Positions 15,415-23,712 of a stretch of DNA of 64,000 nt are shown here, one piece after another. Within the stretch, counting starts at the first letter, position 1. Every line of letters begins with the position of its first letter. The DNA lies in assembly GCA_964639505.1 (NCBI GenBank), contig CAZXDL010000002.1, forward strand, positions 62,001-126,000, read 5' to 3'. The notes beneath the pieces were generated by a model that saw nothing but the letters and a program-made list of their open reading frames with translations, was not told the origin of the DNA and did no database searches. This stretch comes from CAZXDL01 sp964639505. GTDB taxonomy: Bacteria > Patescibacteriota > Saccharimonadia > Saccharimonadales > UBA4665. The position numbers were made by a program, and so were the translations under genes.

Positions 15415-15483
15415 AAATGGATCGGCAAAATTAGCGTTCCAAATCGAAAAACAAAAAAACCACTAGTAGCTTAAAGGATATCA

Positions 15484-15849
15484 ATGTCCACGGTAGACTA
15501 CTTCGAACGTAAGCTAGACGATAAGAGGAGGTTAACCATACCACCTGAACTTCGTGATAAGTTTGCGAGCGGGGCAGTCGTAACCAGAGGCTTTGGCCAA
15601 TACCTTCATCTTTACCCAAAAGATGTTTGGGAAAACATGGTCGAGCCAAGATTGGCTGGCGATATCCTTGACGAAAAGATTGCCGATCTCAACATCCAAT
15701 TTAGGATGGGCAAGATCGAGCAAGCTCCCGACGGTAAGCAGGGACGCATCACGATTGAGCAACATTTGCTTGATTATGCAGGAATAACCCGTGATGTTAT
15801 CGCTGTAGGTGTCGGCAACTACTGGCGCGTTATGGCTCCACCAGCCTAA
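15484..15849 (+). CDS. mraZ: Transcriptional regulator MraZ
   Basis: MraZ is a ring-forming AbrB-like DNA-binding protein that represses the division/cell-wall cluster. The 121-aa protein carries two SpoVT/AbrB-like modules. The first is in ERKLDDKRRLTIPPELRDKF, matching the family DxKGRxxIP, followed by VVTRGFGQYLHLYP. The second is around GKIEQAPDGKQGRITIEQHLLDYAGI. It is shorter than E. coli MraZ (152 aa). AAAGGATATCA provides the ribosome site. Repeats of AGTGGGTAG upstream are candidate operators. It is the first gene of the cluster but is separated from rsmH by 287 non-coding bases. Confidence 0.93.
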   Translation: MSTVDYFERKLDDKRRLTIPPELRDKFASGAVVTRGFGQYLHLYPKDVWENMVEPRLAGDILDEKIADLNIQFRMGKIEQAPDGKQGRITIEQHLLDYAGITRDVIAVGVGNYWRVMAPPA

Positions 15850-16136
15850 CTCCCACGAACGTTCTTTAACAAATATTAGCTAAACAAAAATAAAACCCTC
15901 GAGGTTAGCTAATCGACAGTCAACAAGTGGAATTTGATAGCGGACCACTTAAAAAAAGCTAGTACATTTTTTAAAACACCTCCCAAAACTCCACCTCACA
16001 CATAAGTCTCTCAAACTTGAATTGACGAATAGTATTTATACAATTTGTTGATTCACCACAAAAACAAAAACATTCAAAAAAAACAAAAAGTTGACTGTCG
16101 ATTAGGTGACCTTGCAACACAAAAACGTAAGCAAAG
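15850..16136 (+). promoter_or_regulatory. A-rich rsmH leader with its own promoter and a long inverted repeat
   Basis: This non-coding stretch holds a promoter TTGAAT (16017-16022), 16 bases, TACAAT (16039-16044). It also holds two exact inverted copies of a 16-mer (15909-15924 and 16090-16105), 165 bases apart. The RNA downstream of the promoter is very A-rich, with repeated CAAAAAC strings, and has no good Shine-Dalgarno site before rsmH. Confidence 0.6.
15909..16105. repeat. Perfect 16-bp inverted repeat with 165-base interval
   Basis: Left arm CTAATCGACAGTCAAC (15909-15924); right arm GTTGACTGTCGATTAG (16090-16105); 16 of 16 positions pair. No target-site duplication flanks the arms. Confidence 0.85.
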
Positions 16137-17039
16137 ATGCACCAAAACAAAAACCAAAATAAACAGCACGTTCCGGTTTTACTAGACGAAGTCTTGCAAT
16201 ATCTTGATCCTAAAGAAGGAGAGTCATATCTCGATCTGACGGCAGGGTACGGCGGGCATTCATCGGTAATTCTAGAACGAACTGGAAGCCTCACAACTAG
16301 CACACTCGTCGATCGCGATCCAAACGCGGTAAAAGTACTGACACAAAAGTATGATGGGCAAGCTGAAGTCCGGCAGCAGGATTTTTTAACTGCTTGTCGG
16401 GAATTGCACGCTGAAGGGCGGCAATTTGATCTTATTTTGGCCGATCTAGGTGTGTCGTCACCGCACCTTAACGAGGGAAGCCGCGGATTCTCCATTTCGC
16501 AAAACGGTCCGTTGGACATGCGGATGGATCAGTCCCAGACGCTAACAGCCGCCTATATAGTTAATAACTATAAAGAGGCAGATCTGGCTGATATACTCCG
16601 GCGATATGGCGAAGAGCCTAAGGCTGCGCAAATCGCGAAGGCGATTGTGCGGGCAAGGCCGATCATCAGCACTTCGGAGCTGGCGGACATCGCTAAGCAG
16701 GCTTGGCCGGGACGCAGTCGGGTACATCCGGCAACGCGTACGTTTCAAGCTCTGCGTATAGCTGTCAATGACGAGCTGGGCCAGCTCGAGCAAGCCCTGC
16801 CGGTTTGTTTCGAACTACTGAAGCCTGGTGGTCGCATCGCGGTTATTAGCTTTCACAGTTTGGAAGACAGGCTGGTTAAGCAGGCGTTTCAGGAAGTCGC
16901 CGGTAATGGCTACGACGCTGAGCTACAGCTGCTAACCAAGCGTCCTGTCGAAGCGCAGCCCTCAGAATTAGTTTTTAATCCGCGTGCCCGCAGTGCTAAA
17001 CTGCGAGCCGCAGCGAAAATAAAAAAGAAAGGGAACTAA
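16137..17039 (+). CDS. rsmH: 16S rRNA (cytosine-1402-N4)-methyltransferase
   Basis: RsmH (MraW) methylates C1402 in the ribosomal decoding centre. The 300-aa protein starts HVPVLLDEVLQYLDPKEGESYLDLTAGYGGHSS, the family lead-in with SAM motif I. It continues with FDLILADLGVSSPHLNEGSRGFS (motif IV), PLDMRMDQSQ, TRTFQALRIAVNDEL and GGRIAVISFHSLEDRLVKQAF, all hallmark strings. The C-terminus is basic (NPRARSAKLRAAAK). The first residues (MHQNKNQNKQ) are encoded by the A-rich leader sequence, and no clear SD is present. It is the second gene of the dcw cluster. Confidence 0.96.
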   Translation: MHQNKNQNKQHVPVLLDEVLQYLDPKEGESYLDLTAGYGGHSSVILERTGSLTTSTLVDRDPNAVKVLTQKYDGQAEVRQQDFLTACRELHAEGRQFDLILADLGVSSPHLNEGSRGFSISQNGPLDMRMDQSQTLTAAYIVNNYKEADLADILRRYGEEPKAAQIAKAIVRARPIISTSELADIAKQAWPGRSRVHPATRTFQALRIAVNDELGQLEQALPVCFELLKPGGRIAVISFHSLEDRLVKQAFQEVAGNGYDAELQLLTKRPVEAQPSELVFNPRARSAKLRAAAKIKKKGN

Positions 17040-17040
17040 C

Positions 17041-17100
17041 ATGCCTATTCAGGTAAAATCTAGCTCCCGCGCCTACAAGATCCACGTCAAAGTGGTCTAA
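17041..17100 (+). CDS. Candidate 19-aa ORF between rsmH and ftsL
   Basis: ATG one base after the rsmH stop opens MPIQVKSSSRAYKIHVKVV, ended by TAA. AAAGGGA in the last rsmH codons is well placed as a ribosome site. The peptide is short, basic and beta-prone, and resembles nothing I know. It could be a real small protein, a translational leader that controls ftsL, or chance. A strong hairpin starts 11 bases after its stop. Confidence 0.4.
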   Translation: MPIQVKSSSRAYKIHVKVV

Positions 17101-17110
17101 GGCAAAGTGA

Positions 17111-17138
17111 TCCCAGCCTTTGTCAAAGGGGGCTGGGA
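17111..17138 (+). other. Strong RNA hairpin between rsmH and ftsL
   Basis: TCCCAGCC (17111-17118) pairs with GGCTGGGA (17131-17138), extended by TTT/AAA around a GTC loop with a three-G bulge. No U-tract follows, so it is not a normal terminator. A processing, stability or attenuation element is more likely. Confidence 0.6.
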
Positions 17139-17180
17139 CTCAAGAAACCCTCACTAAAAATAAAAACAAAAAAGAGATAA

Positions 17181-17525
17181 ATGACATATTCAAGCTCACT
17201 GTCCATGAATCGCACTCGATTTAGCGGACGAAATCAAAACTCAGTGTCGTTTCAGGCTAAGGCACGAACACTAGGACCGGTCAGCAACACCATTACGTTA
17301 ATCGTACTGGCATGCTTGCTTGGCTTGCTCTATCTGACACAGGTTACTAAGACTAATGCCTTTGGCTATCAAATCGATAGTATGCAACAGAAGCAATCGC
17401 AGCTCAAAAGCGAGCATGACGATCTAGAAGTTGCTTCGGCACGTTTGCAATCGCTTAACCGCGTCCAAAACAGCGAAGTTGCCAAGTCGATGGTACCCGT
17501 TGCGCCCAGCGCCACTGTACAATAG
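17181..17525 (+). CDS. ftsL: FtsL/DivIC-like division protein
   Basis: A 114-aa bitopic protein with a polar N-terminal cytoplasmic part (1-35), one transmembrane helix (about 36-56, SNTITLIVLACLLGLLYLTQV) and an extracytoplasmic coiled coil (IDSMQQKQSQLKSEHDDLEVASARLQSL). This plan, and its place between rsmH and ftsI, is that of FtsL, which links FtsQ/FtsB with the FtsWI synthase. Sequence conservation in the family is low, so the call rests on topology and position. AAAGAGATAA before the ATG is the ribosome site. Confidence 0.8.
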   Translation: MTYSSSLSMNRTRFSGRNQNSVSFQAKARTLGPVSNTITLIVLACLLGLLYLTQVTKTNAFGYQIDSMQQKQSQLKSEHDDLEVASARLQSLNRVQNSEVAKSMVPVAPSATVQ

Positions 17526-17531
17526 AAGTAG

Positions 17532-19301
17532 ATGACTCCACAAAACAAAAACAGTGTAACTCAGTCTGTTAAGAGGATCCGTATTTGGTACGGAATTTTA
17601 TTAATTGTGCTGGCCATCTTCGGCCTAAGGATGTTTTACCTCCAGATTATTCACTATGGCTATTATCGGGCGGCGGCGTTGAGTGATCAGCTCAAGCAAT
17701 ATGAAATCCCAGCCACGCGAGGTGTGATATATGCCTATGATAACGGTAGCGAGCTGCCGATAGTGCTGAATCAGAAGCTCTATGTTTTATTTGCTGATCC
17801 GACGGCAGTTAAAAAGACTGATGAGGCAGCATCTAAATTGGCGACTATAACGGGTGGTGATTCACAAAAATACGCTGAGCTTATGAAAACTCAAAAGACA
17901 CGCTATGTCGTGTTGGCTAAGAAGCTAAGCCCAGAGCAGTCTAAACAAATAGTCAAGCTTAAATTGCCAGGTGTGGGCACGATTGCCCAAGATTATCGAA
18001 CTTATCCTCAAGGTAATTTGGCTTCACAAGTATTGGGATTTGTTAATGATGAAGGCAAGGGTAAATATGGCATCGAGCAGTTTCTCAACAAGCAGTTAAC
18101 AGGTACGCCTGGACAGCTTAAAGCCATTACCGATGCCAGTGGTGTACCGCTGGCTGCCAGCAAGGATAATATCCAGATTGCACCTAAAAACGGTAAAAAT
18201 GTTAGGCTAACGATTGATTTGGCTTTACAGCAGCAGCTGGAAAACATACTGGCTGAAGGAGTAAAGAACTCTAAGGCTGTCGGTGGCAGCGCCTTGATTA
18301 TGGATCCTAACACCGGTGCGATAGAAGCCATGGCCAATGTGCCAACCTATTATCCGAGTCAGTACTATAAGGTCGAAGACGCTTCGGTATTTCAAAACTC
18401 GGCCGTTTCGCATCCGATTGAGGTTGGCTCAACTATGAAGGCTCTCACTACAGCCGCAGCTATCGACCAAGGAGTAATTAACGAAAACACAACTTATTAC
18501 GATCCTGCCTCTTGGAAGGTGAACGATTTCAAAATAACCAACATTGAAGAAGACGGCGGGGCAGGTACACGCAGTATTAAGGATTTATTGAACTTGTCAC
18601 TCAATACCGGCGCTACTTGGGAGCTGATGCAAATGGGTGGTGGAGAAATTAATCTTAAGGCTCGTGAGGCATGGTATGACTATTTGGTGAATCGATACTT
18701 GTTTGCCCGCGAAACCGGTATAGAACAGGGCTACGAGGCCACAGGTTATGTGCCCAAACCCCAAGAAAATGGCGCTGGCATTAATTTGACCTATGCTAAC
18801 ACCGCTTTTGGGCAAGCCATGACTGCCACGCCGGTGCAGATGGCAGCGGCTCTATCGGCTGTTGTTAACGGCGGCACTTATTATCAGCCACGGCTTATTG
18901 ATAGTATGACTGATTCGGCAGGCAAATCAGCTAAAGTTGGTCCGGTTGTAGTTAAAAAGGGTGTTGTGAGTGCAAAGACCAGCCAAGCAATGATTCCATT
19001 GATGCAGTATGTCGTTGAGCACCACACTTTTTCGCCAAGCTTTGATTTAAGCAAATACATTGTTGGCGGCAAGACTGGCACTGCCCAGATTGCAAAGCCG
19101 GGCGGTGGCTATTACGACAACCAATTCAACGGAACCTATACAGGTTTTGTAGGGGGCGATAAGCCGCAGTACGTTATCGTGGTGTTTGTTAATAAACCAA
19201 CTATTGGTGGATATGCCGGCACTGCCGCGGCTCAACCAATATTCGGCAATCTGGCACACACACTGATAAATAATTCTTATGTAACACCTAAAAAACAGTA
19301 A
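17532..19301 (+). CDS. ftsI: Peptidoglycan transpeptidase FtsI (class B PBP)
   Basis: FtsI cross-links septal peptidoglycan. The 589-aa protein has an N-terminal anchor (about 17-40), the PBP dimerisation domain starting at ATRGVIYAYDNGSELP, and a transpeptidase domain with all three active-site motifs. These are SxxK in VGSTMKAL (about residue 299), SxN in LSLNTGA (about 355) and KTG in GGKTGTAQ (about 512). No PASTA repeats follow. It starts 6 bases after ftsL. An extended -10 box for mraY overlaps the region just after its stop. Confidence 0.95.
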   Translation: MTPQNKNSVTQSVKRIRIWYGILLIVLAIFGLRMFYLQIIHYGYYRAAALSDQLKQYEIPATRGVIYAYDNGSELPIVLNQKLYVLFADPTAVKKTDEAASKLATITGGDSQKYAELMKTQKTRYVVLAKKLSPEQSKQIVKLKLPGVGTIAQDYRTYPQGNLASQVLGFVNDEGKGKYGIEQFLNKQLTGTPGQLKAITDASGVPLAASKDNIQIAPKNGKNVRLTIDLALQQQLENILAEGVKNSKAVGGSALIMDPNTGAIEAMANVPTYYPSQYYKVEDASVFQNSAVSHPIEVGSTMKALTTAAAIDQGVINENTTYYDPASWKVNDFKITNIEEDGGAGTRSIKDLLNLSLNTGATWELMQMGGGEINLKAREAWYDYLVNRYLFARETGIEQGYEATGYVPKPQENGAGINLTYANTAFGQAMTATPVQMAAALSAVVNGGTYYQPRLIDSMTDSAGKSAKVGPVVVKKGVVSAKTSQAMIPLMQYVVEHHTFSPSFDLSKYIVGGKTGTAQIAKPGGGYYDNQFNGTYTGFVGGDKPQYVIVVFVNKPTIGGYAGTAAAQPIFGNLAHTLINNSYVTPKKQ

Positions 19302-19331
19302 TAATGCTATAATTAATAAAAAATCACACCT

Positions 19332-20372
19332 ATGGAAACACTGTACATTGCCATCACAACCGATAACTTGATCCGCATCTTAACGCTAGGTTTTTTCGGA
19401 TTCGCTCTAAGTATGGCAATTACGCCTCTTTATACAACTATCGCCTACAAACAACAGTGGTGGAAGCGTCAACGCACCGATGCCTGGTCTGGCGGCAAGG
19501 CCACCGTTTATGCCAAACTTCACGCCGAGAAACACAAGCGCAACATTCCCACTATGGCTGGGCTTATATTTGTTATCGCCATATCGATAGTTACGCTGAT
19601 AGGAAATCTAAGCCGAGGTGAAACTTGGTTACCTCTAGCAGGACTGATTGGAGCCGCCGGTATCGGCCTCATTGACGACGTGATGAACATAAAAAGTAGT
19701 GGCGGCGGGATTGCCGGCATGAGCGCCAAGGCAAAGTTTGGTCTTTATAGTTTGTTGGTTTTATTAGGCGGCTGGTGGTTTTACGCCAAACTTGGAGTTG
19801 ATTCGATATATATACCTGGTATTGGCGACTGGGCGATCGGAATTATGATCATCGCGCTGTTTTGGCTGGTAGTAATCGCCACAGCTATTTCAGTTAATTT
19901 TAGCGATGGCTTAGATGGTTTGGCGGGCGGGCTGTTAACTTCTTCGTTTATGGCTTACGCGATAATCTGTGTCGTCGAACATAAGTTCGCTCTCGCTGGC
20001 TTTTGTCTGACTGTGGTGGGAGCTTTACTGAGCTACACTTGGTTTAATATTTATCCTGCCAGATTCTTTATGGGCGATGTCGGGGCGTTTTCATTAGGTA
20101 CAGCGCTAGGGATCATCGCTCTGCAGACCAATACCGTCTACGTGCTGCCAATTATCGGTGCTGTATATGTGGTTGAAACTGGCTCTGTCATAATTAATCG
20201 CACCTCGCGCAAGTTGCGTAACGGCAAAAAGGTATTTCAGTCGTCGCCTATACATCACCATTTCGAAGCAATCGGCTGGCCAGAGACTAAGGTCACTATG
20301 CGTTTTTGGATATTAGGTCAAGTTGCCAGCGTTTTAGGACTAATAGTCTTTTTGATGGGGCGGCAGGGGTAA
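19332..20372 (+). CDS. mraY: Phospho-MurNAc-pentapeptide transferase
   Basis: MraY makes lipid I from UDP-MurNAc-pentapeptide and undecaprenyl phosphate at the inner membrane. The 346-aa polytopic protein carries IPTMAGLIFV, the acidic pair GLIDDVMNIK, the metal-binding VNFSDGLDGLAGG and the HHHFEAIGWPETKV loop, all MraY signatures. TGC-TATAAT (19308-19313) just upstream is an internal extended -10 promoter giving a leader of about 12 nt, so mraY and the genes after it can be transcribed apart from ftsI. Confidence 0.95.
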   Translation: METLYIAITTDNLIRILTLGFFGFALSMAITPLYTTIAYKQQWWKRQRTDAWSGGKATVYAKLHAEKHKRNIPTMAGLIFVIAISIVTLIGNLSRGETWLPLAGLIGAAGIGLIDDVMNIKSSGGGIAGMSAKAKFGLYSLLVLLGGWWFYAKLGVDSIYIPGIGDWAIGIMIIALFWLVVIATAISVNFSDGLDGLAGGLLTSSFMAYAIICVVEHKFALAGFCLTVVGALLSYTWFNIYPARFFMGDVGAFSLGTALGIIALQTNTVYVLPIIGAVYVVETGSVIINRTSRKLRNGKKVFQSSPIHHHFEAIGWPETKVTMRFWILGQVASVLGLIVFLMGRQG

Positions 20373-20375
20373 ACC

Positions 20376-21623
20376 ATGCGGCCGCGCAATCTGCAAACTC
20401 GGCGGCGACCCGAGCCTAGAAGTGCTGCGCTGCAGCTGGGGCGCAAGCATCGGCCTGATTACTGGCTTTTGATCTGGTGCGCGGCCTTATTATCAATTGG
20501 TTTAATCGTTGTTTATGCCATTAGCCCAGCCTTAAGCTCGGCGAATCATATTAGTAGCGGTCACTATATTGCCAAACAATTGTTAGCGATAGGGCTTGGT
20601 ATAGTAGCGTTTGCGATTACATCACAGGTGCCACTCAGTTGGTGGAGGCAAGCCTACAAGCCGTTACTGATTATTGCAGTAATTGCGACTGTTTTGGCAC
20701 TCATATTACCGATAAATCCTCTGTATCCAGCCCATCGCTGGGTGCGTCTGGGTACCTTTTCATTTCAGTCAGTCGAACTAGTTAAATTCGCAGTAATGAT
20801 ATGGTTGGCTGCATTTTTAGCTAAGCGCATTAGTGAGGGCACGATCACCAGCACTCAACAGACACTTAAGCCAATACTTTATGCCTTGGCTGGGGTTGCT
20901 GTCGTCGTGACAGTGGTCCAGAGCGACCTCGGGTCTACGGGAGTGATCATTGCAATGTTGGGTGTTATGGCGTTTGTCGCTGGGCTACCGATGGGCAGGA
21001 TAATTATGATCGCGGCCGCAGTTGGAGTTCTGCTGGTTTTAGCAGTATCCGCAACTCCATATAGGCGCGAACGATTAGATAGTTTTTTGCATCCTCAAGC
21101 CCATTGTCAGACTAGTGGCTACCAAGCATGCCAAGCATTGATTGCGGTTGGTTCAGGAGGCATGATTGGTTTAGGTCTCGGCAGCAGTGTACAAGCATAC
21201 GGCTATCTTCCAGAAGCTGCCAACGACTCTATCTTTGCTATTTACGCCGAGAAGTTTGGCTTTATTGGCAGCGCAGTTTTGCTGGCTGTGTTTATCGCGT
21301 TTTTTGCTAGGCTCAAAAATATCGCCGAAAGGCTGCCTGATGACTTTAGTCGTTTACTGGTGGTCGGTGTCTTGGCGTGGTTGAGTGTGCAGAGTCTAAT
21401 CAATATTGGTGCCATGATCGGACTGTTACCGCTCAAGGGAATTACGCTGCCGTTTATCAGCTACGGAGGTACCAGTGTTGTTTTCGCGGCCGCAGCTGTT
21501 GGCTTGGCATTTCAAGCCTCAAAGTACACATCTGCCAGCGCACCACGCATCGTCTCAGATAGCAATAGATCTGCATCGGGTCGGAACTTGCACCAAAACA
21601 CGCTGAGGAGGGCAAGCTATTGA
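20376..21623 (+). CDS. ftsW: Septal peptidoglycan polymerase FtsW (SEDS family)
   Basis: FtsW polymerises lipid II at the septum with FtsI. The 415-aa protein has an Arg-rich cytoplasmic N-terminus (about 1-30) and about ten transmembrane helices. Family markers include HRWVRLGTFSFQSVELVKFAVMIWLAAFLA, the catalytic-Asp-bearing AEKFGFIGS / AANDSIFAIYAEK region and the C-terminal LPLKGITLPFISYGGTSVV. It starts 3 bases after mraY, and its stop overlaps the murG start. Confidence 0.95.
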   Translation: MRPRNLQTRRRPEPRSAALQLGRKHRPDYWLLIWCAALLSIGLIVVYAISPALSSANHISSGHYIAKQLLAIGLGIVAFAITSQVPLSWWRQAYKPLLIIAVIATVLALILPINPLYPAHRWVRLGTFSFQSVELVKFAVMIWLAAFLAKRISEGTITSTQQTLKPILYALAGVAVVVTVVQSDLGSTGVIIAMLGVMAFVAGLPMGRIIMIAAAVGVLLVLAVSATPYRRERLDSFLHPQAHCQTSGYQACQALIAVGSGGMIGLGLGSSVQAYGYLPEAANDSIFAIYAEKFGFIGSAVLLAVFIAFFARLKNIAERLPDDFSRLLVVGVLAWLSVQSLINIGAMIGLLPLKGITLPFISYGGTSVVFAAAAVGLAFQASKYTSASAPRIVSDSNRSASGRNLHQNTLRRASY

Positions 21624-22786
21624 ATATCGTACTGACGGGTGCCGGGTCGGGTGGACACATTACGCCAATTCTAGCTATTGCCGAGGAGCTAAAGCGTCGC
21701 CAGCCTAACGCAAAGCTAATTTACATCGGTCAAACCGGTGACAAGCTAGGTGATATACCGGCGAACAATTCCAATATCGACCAAGTATTTACGGTCAGGG
21801 CGGGGAAGTTTAGGCGATACCACGGCGAGGGGTTGAAGCAGTTACTTGATATAGCCACTTTATTTAAAAATATTCGAGATTTCTTTTACGTATTAATCGG
21901 GCTAGTGCAGAGCAGGCGATTGTTGAAAAAAATACAACCTAATATTATTTTTGTGAAGGGCGGTTTTGTCGGTGTACCGGTTGGTTTAGCCGCCGCTCAA
22001 CTAAGAATCCCTTACATAACTCATGACTCAGACGCGCTACCCGGGCTGGCCAACCGAATTATATCTAGGTGGGCTAAATTGCACGCCGTTGCCTTGCCAG
22101 AAGAGATTTATAAATATCAAAGCAATAAAACCGTAACGACTGGCATCCCGTTACAGGCCGAATTCAAGCCTGTAAATAGCGAGCTTAAACGTAAATATCG
22201 TGAAGAACTTAAACTGCCAGCCGATGCCAAGGTGCTGTTTATTATTGGCGGCGGGCTAGGCTCACAAAACATCAATAATGCCGTGGCCGATGCCGTGCCA
22301 CATCTGTTAAGTGAATTTAGTGATCTTAGAGTCATTCACGCAACCGGCCGAGCCAATCAGACCGAAGTTAATAAGAAATATTCAGATACTTTATCGGCCA
22401 CGGCTCAAACTAGGCTTCTAGTCAGGGATTATATTGAAGACGTTTACCGATACAGCGGCGCGGCCGATATTGTTATTACACGGGCCGGTGCTACCAACTT
22501 AGCCGAGTTCGCATTGCAGGGGAAGGCATGTATCGTGATACCAAGTCCATTTTTGACAGGAGGTCACCAGCTTAAGAATGCCAAATATCTCGCAGACCGC
22601 AAAGCAGCGCTTGTTATTGATGAAAAGCAATTAACAGATGACCCGCATCGTCTAGCCAAACAAGTTAGTGCTCTCCTAAAAAACGCTCAACTTCGGAAAG
22701 AGATGGGACATGAATTGAGCAATTTTGCCAAGCCAAAAGCAACGTCCGAACTCGCGCAACTAATCCTTGACCAAGCAAAAAAATGA
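21620..22786 (+). CDS. murG: Lipid II synthase MurG (GT28)
   Basis: MurG adds GlcNAc to lipid I. The 388-aa protein has an N-terminal Rossmann domain with VLTGAGSGGHITPILAIAEEL (the GGxxGHxxP motif) and VKGGFVGVPVGLAA, and a C-terminal UDP-GlcNAc domain with FIIGGGLGSQNIN and ADIVITRAGATNLAEFALQGKACIVIPSP. Translation starts at TTG (21620) inside the ftsW stop, with GAGGAGGG as a strong ribosome site. Its stop overlaps the next ATG. Confidence 0.95.
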   Translation: MNIVLTGAGSGGHITPILAIAEELKRRQPNAKLIYIGQTGDKLGDIPANNSNIDQVFTVRAGKFRRYHGEGLKQLLDIATLFKNIRDFFYVLIGLVQSRRLLKKIQPNIIFVKGGFVGVPVGLAAAQLRIPYITHDSDALPGLANRIISRWAKLHAVALPEEIYKYQSNKTVTTGIPLQAEFKPVNSELKRKYREELKLPADAKVLFIIGGGLGSQNINNAVADAVPHLLSEFSDLRVIHATGRANQTEVNKKYSDTLSATAQTRLLVRDYIEDVYRYSGAADIVITRAGATNLAEFALQGKACIVIPSPFLTGGHQLKNAKYLADRKAALVIDEKQLTDDPHRLAKQVSALLKNAQLRKEMGHELSNFAKPKATSELAQLILDQAKK

Positions 22787-23712
22787 GACTGAGGCGCACT
22801 AAAACCAGATCAACTGGCCGACACCGCTTAACACAAAACGATCAGCCTAAATCGTTTGGCAAGAAGTTTTCGTATGGTTCAAGAAGGTCCGACATTGAGT
22901 TAAATACCGGCCGAACAACTGAGCGCGATGAGCGCGCAGCCTCTCGCAAAGCCAAACAGCTCTTCAGAAAGACCGGTCTGGCAATCCTTTTACTGGCGGT
23001 AATCATTTCAGCTGTTAACATACTCAGCTTGTCGTCCAAGCCAAAAGTTCTGCCGCTAGGTAACAGTAAACAGTATGCGTTTTTAAACGATTCCAGCGTC
23101 TACGAAACCTATGCCAGTCAAACCCTCAAGTCGTCAGTTTGGAATCTTAACAAGGTAACGGTTAACACCAGCGATGTTAGCCAAAAGCTCATAAATCGTT
23201 TCCCAGAGTTATCCAGCGCCAGTTTAACTGTCCCGCTGCTTTCACACCGGCCTATCATCTACGTGCAGCCAGCTGAACCTGTACTAGTGATTAAAGCTCG
23301 CAATGGTGCTTTTGTAGTTGCGGACACCGGTAAAGCACTTCTGAGAGCTAATACTACTGATGAGTTAGCAAAATATAAGCTAACTATCCTAGACGACCAA
23401 AGTGGACTAAAACTTCAGGTTGGCAAACAGGCTCTGCGATCTGACGATGTTCAGTTTATACAAACGGTAATCAAAGAGCTGAATGCTAAACAATATACTG
23501 CGTCTGGCCTAACGTTACCGGCTTCATCAAGTGAGCTTGATGTGCAGCTGACTGGGCAGCCCTATGTTATTAAGTTCAACCTGCAAAGTAGTGATACCGC
23601 CCGAGAGCAGGCAGGGACGTATTTAGCAATGATAGATAATCTAAAAAAACAAAACCAGACTCCAGCACAATACGTAGATGTCAGAGTTAGTGGTCGAGCT
23701 TACTATCAGTAA
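22783..23712 (+). CDS. ftsQ: FtsQ/DivIB-like division protein
   Basis: A 309-aa bitopic protein. A long basic cytoplasmic tail (1-64) is followed by one transmembrane helix (about 65-84, TGLAILLLAVIISAVNILSL) and an outer domain of about 220 residues. Its first part (SSVWNLNKVTVNTSDVSQKLINRFPELSSASLTVPLLSHRPII) looks like the POTRA beta-alpha-alpha-beta-beta unit of FtsQ, with the usual R-P-I-I strand. Conservation is low, but topology and position after murG support the name. It ends the cluster; murC, murB, ddl, ftsA and ftsZ are not here. Confidence 0.75.
   Translation: MRLRRTKTRSTGRHRLTQNDQPKSFGKKFSYGSRRSDIELNTGRTTERDERAASRKAKQLFRKTGLAILLLAVIISAVNILSLSSKPKVLPLGNSKQYAFLNDSSVYETYASQTLKSSVWNLNKVTVNTSDVSQKLINRFPELSSASLTVPLLSHRPIIYVQPAEPVLVIKARNGAFVVADTGKALLRANTTDELAKYKLTILDDQSGLKLQVGKQALRSDDVQFIQTVIKELNAKQYTASGLTLPASSSELDVQLTGQPYVIKFNLQSSDTAREQAGTYLAMIDNLKKQNQTPAQYVDVRVSGRAYYQ

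Noticed and set aside
15971..16519. 182-codon minus-strand ORF opposite the rsmH leader and start
   Set aside because: It is antisense to rsmH, is compositionally Cys/Phe/Ser-rich, and has no recognisable domain or ribosome site.
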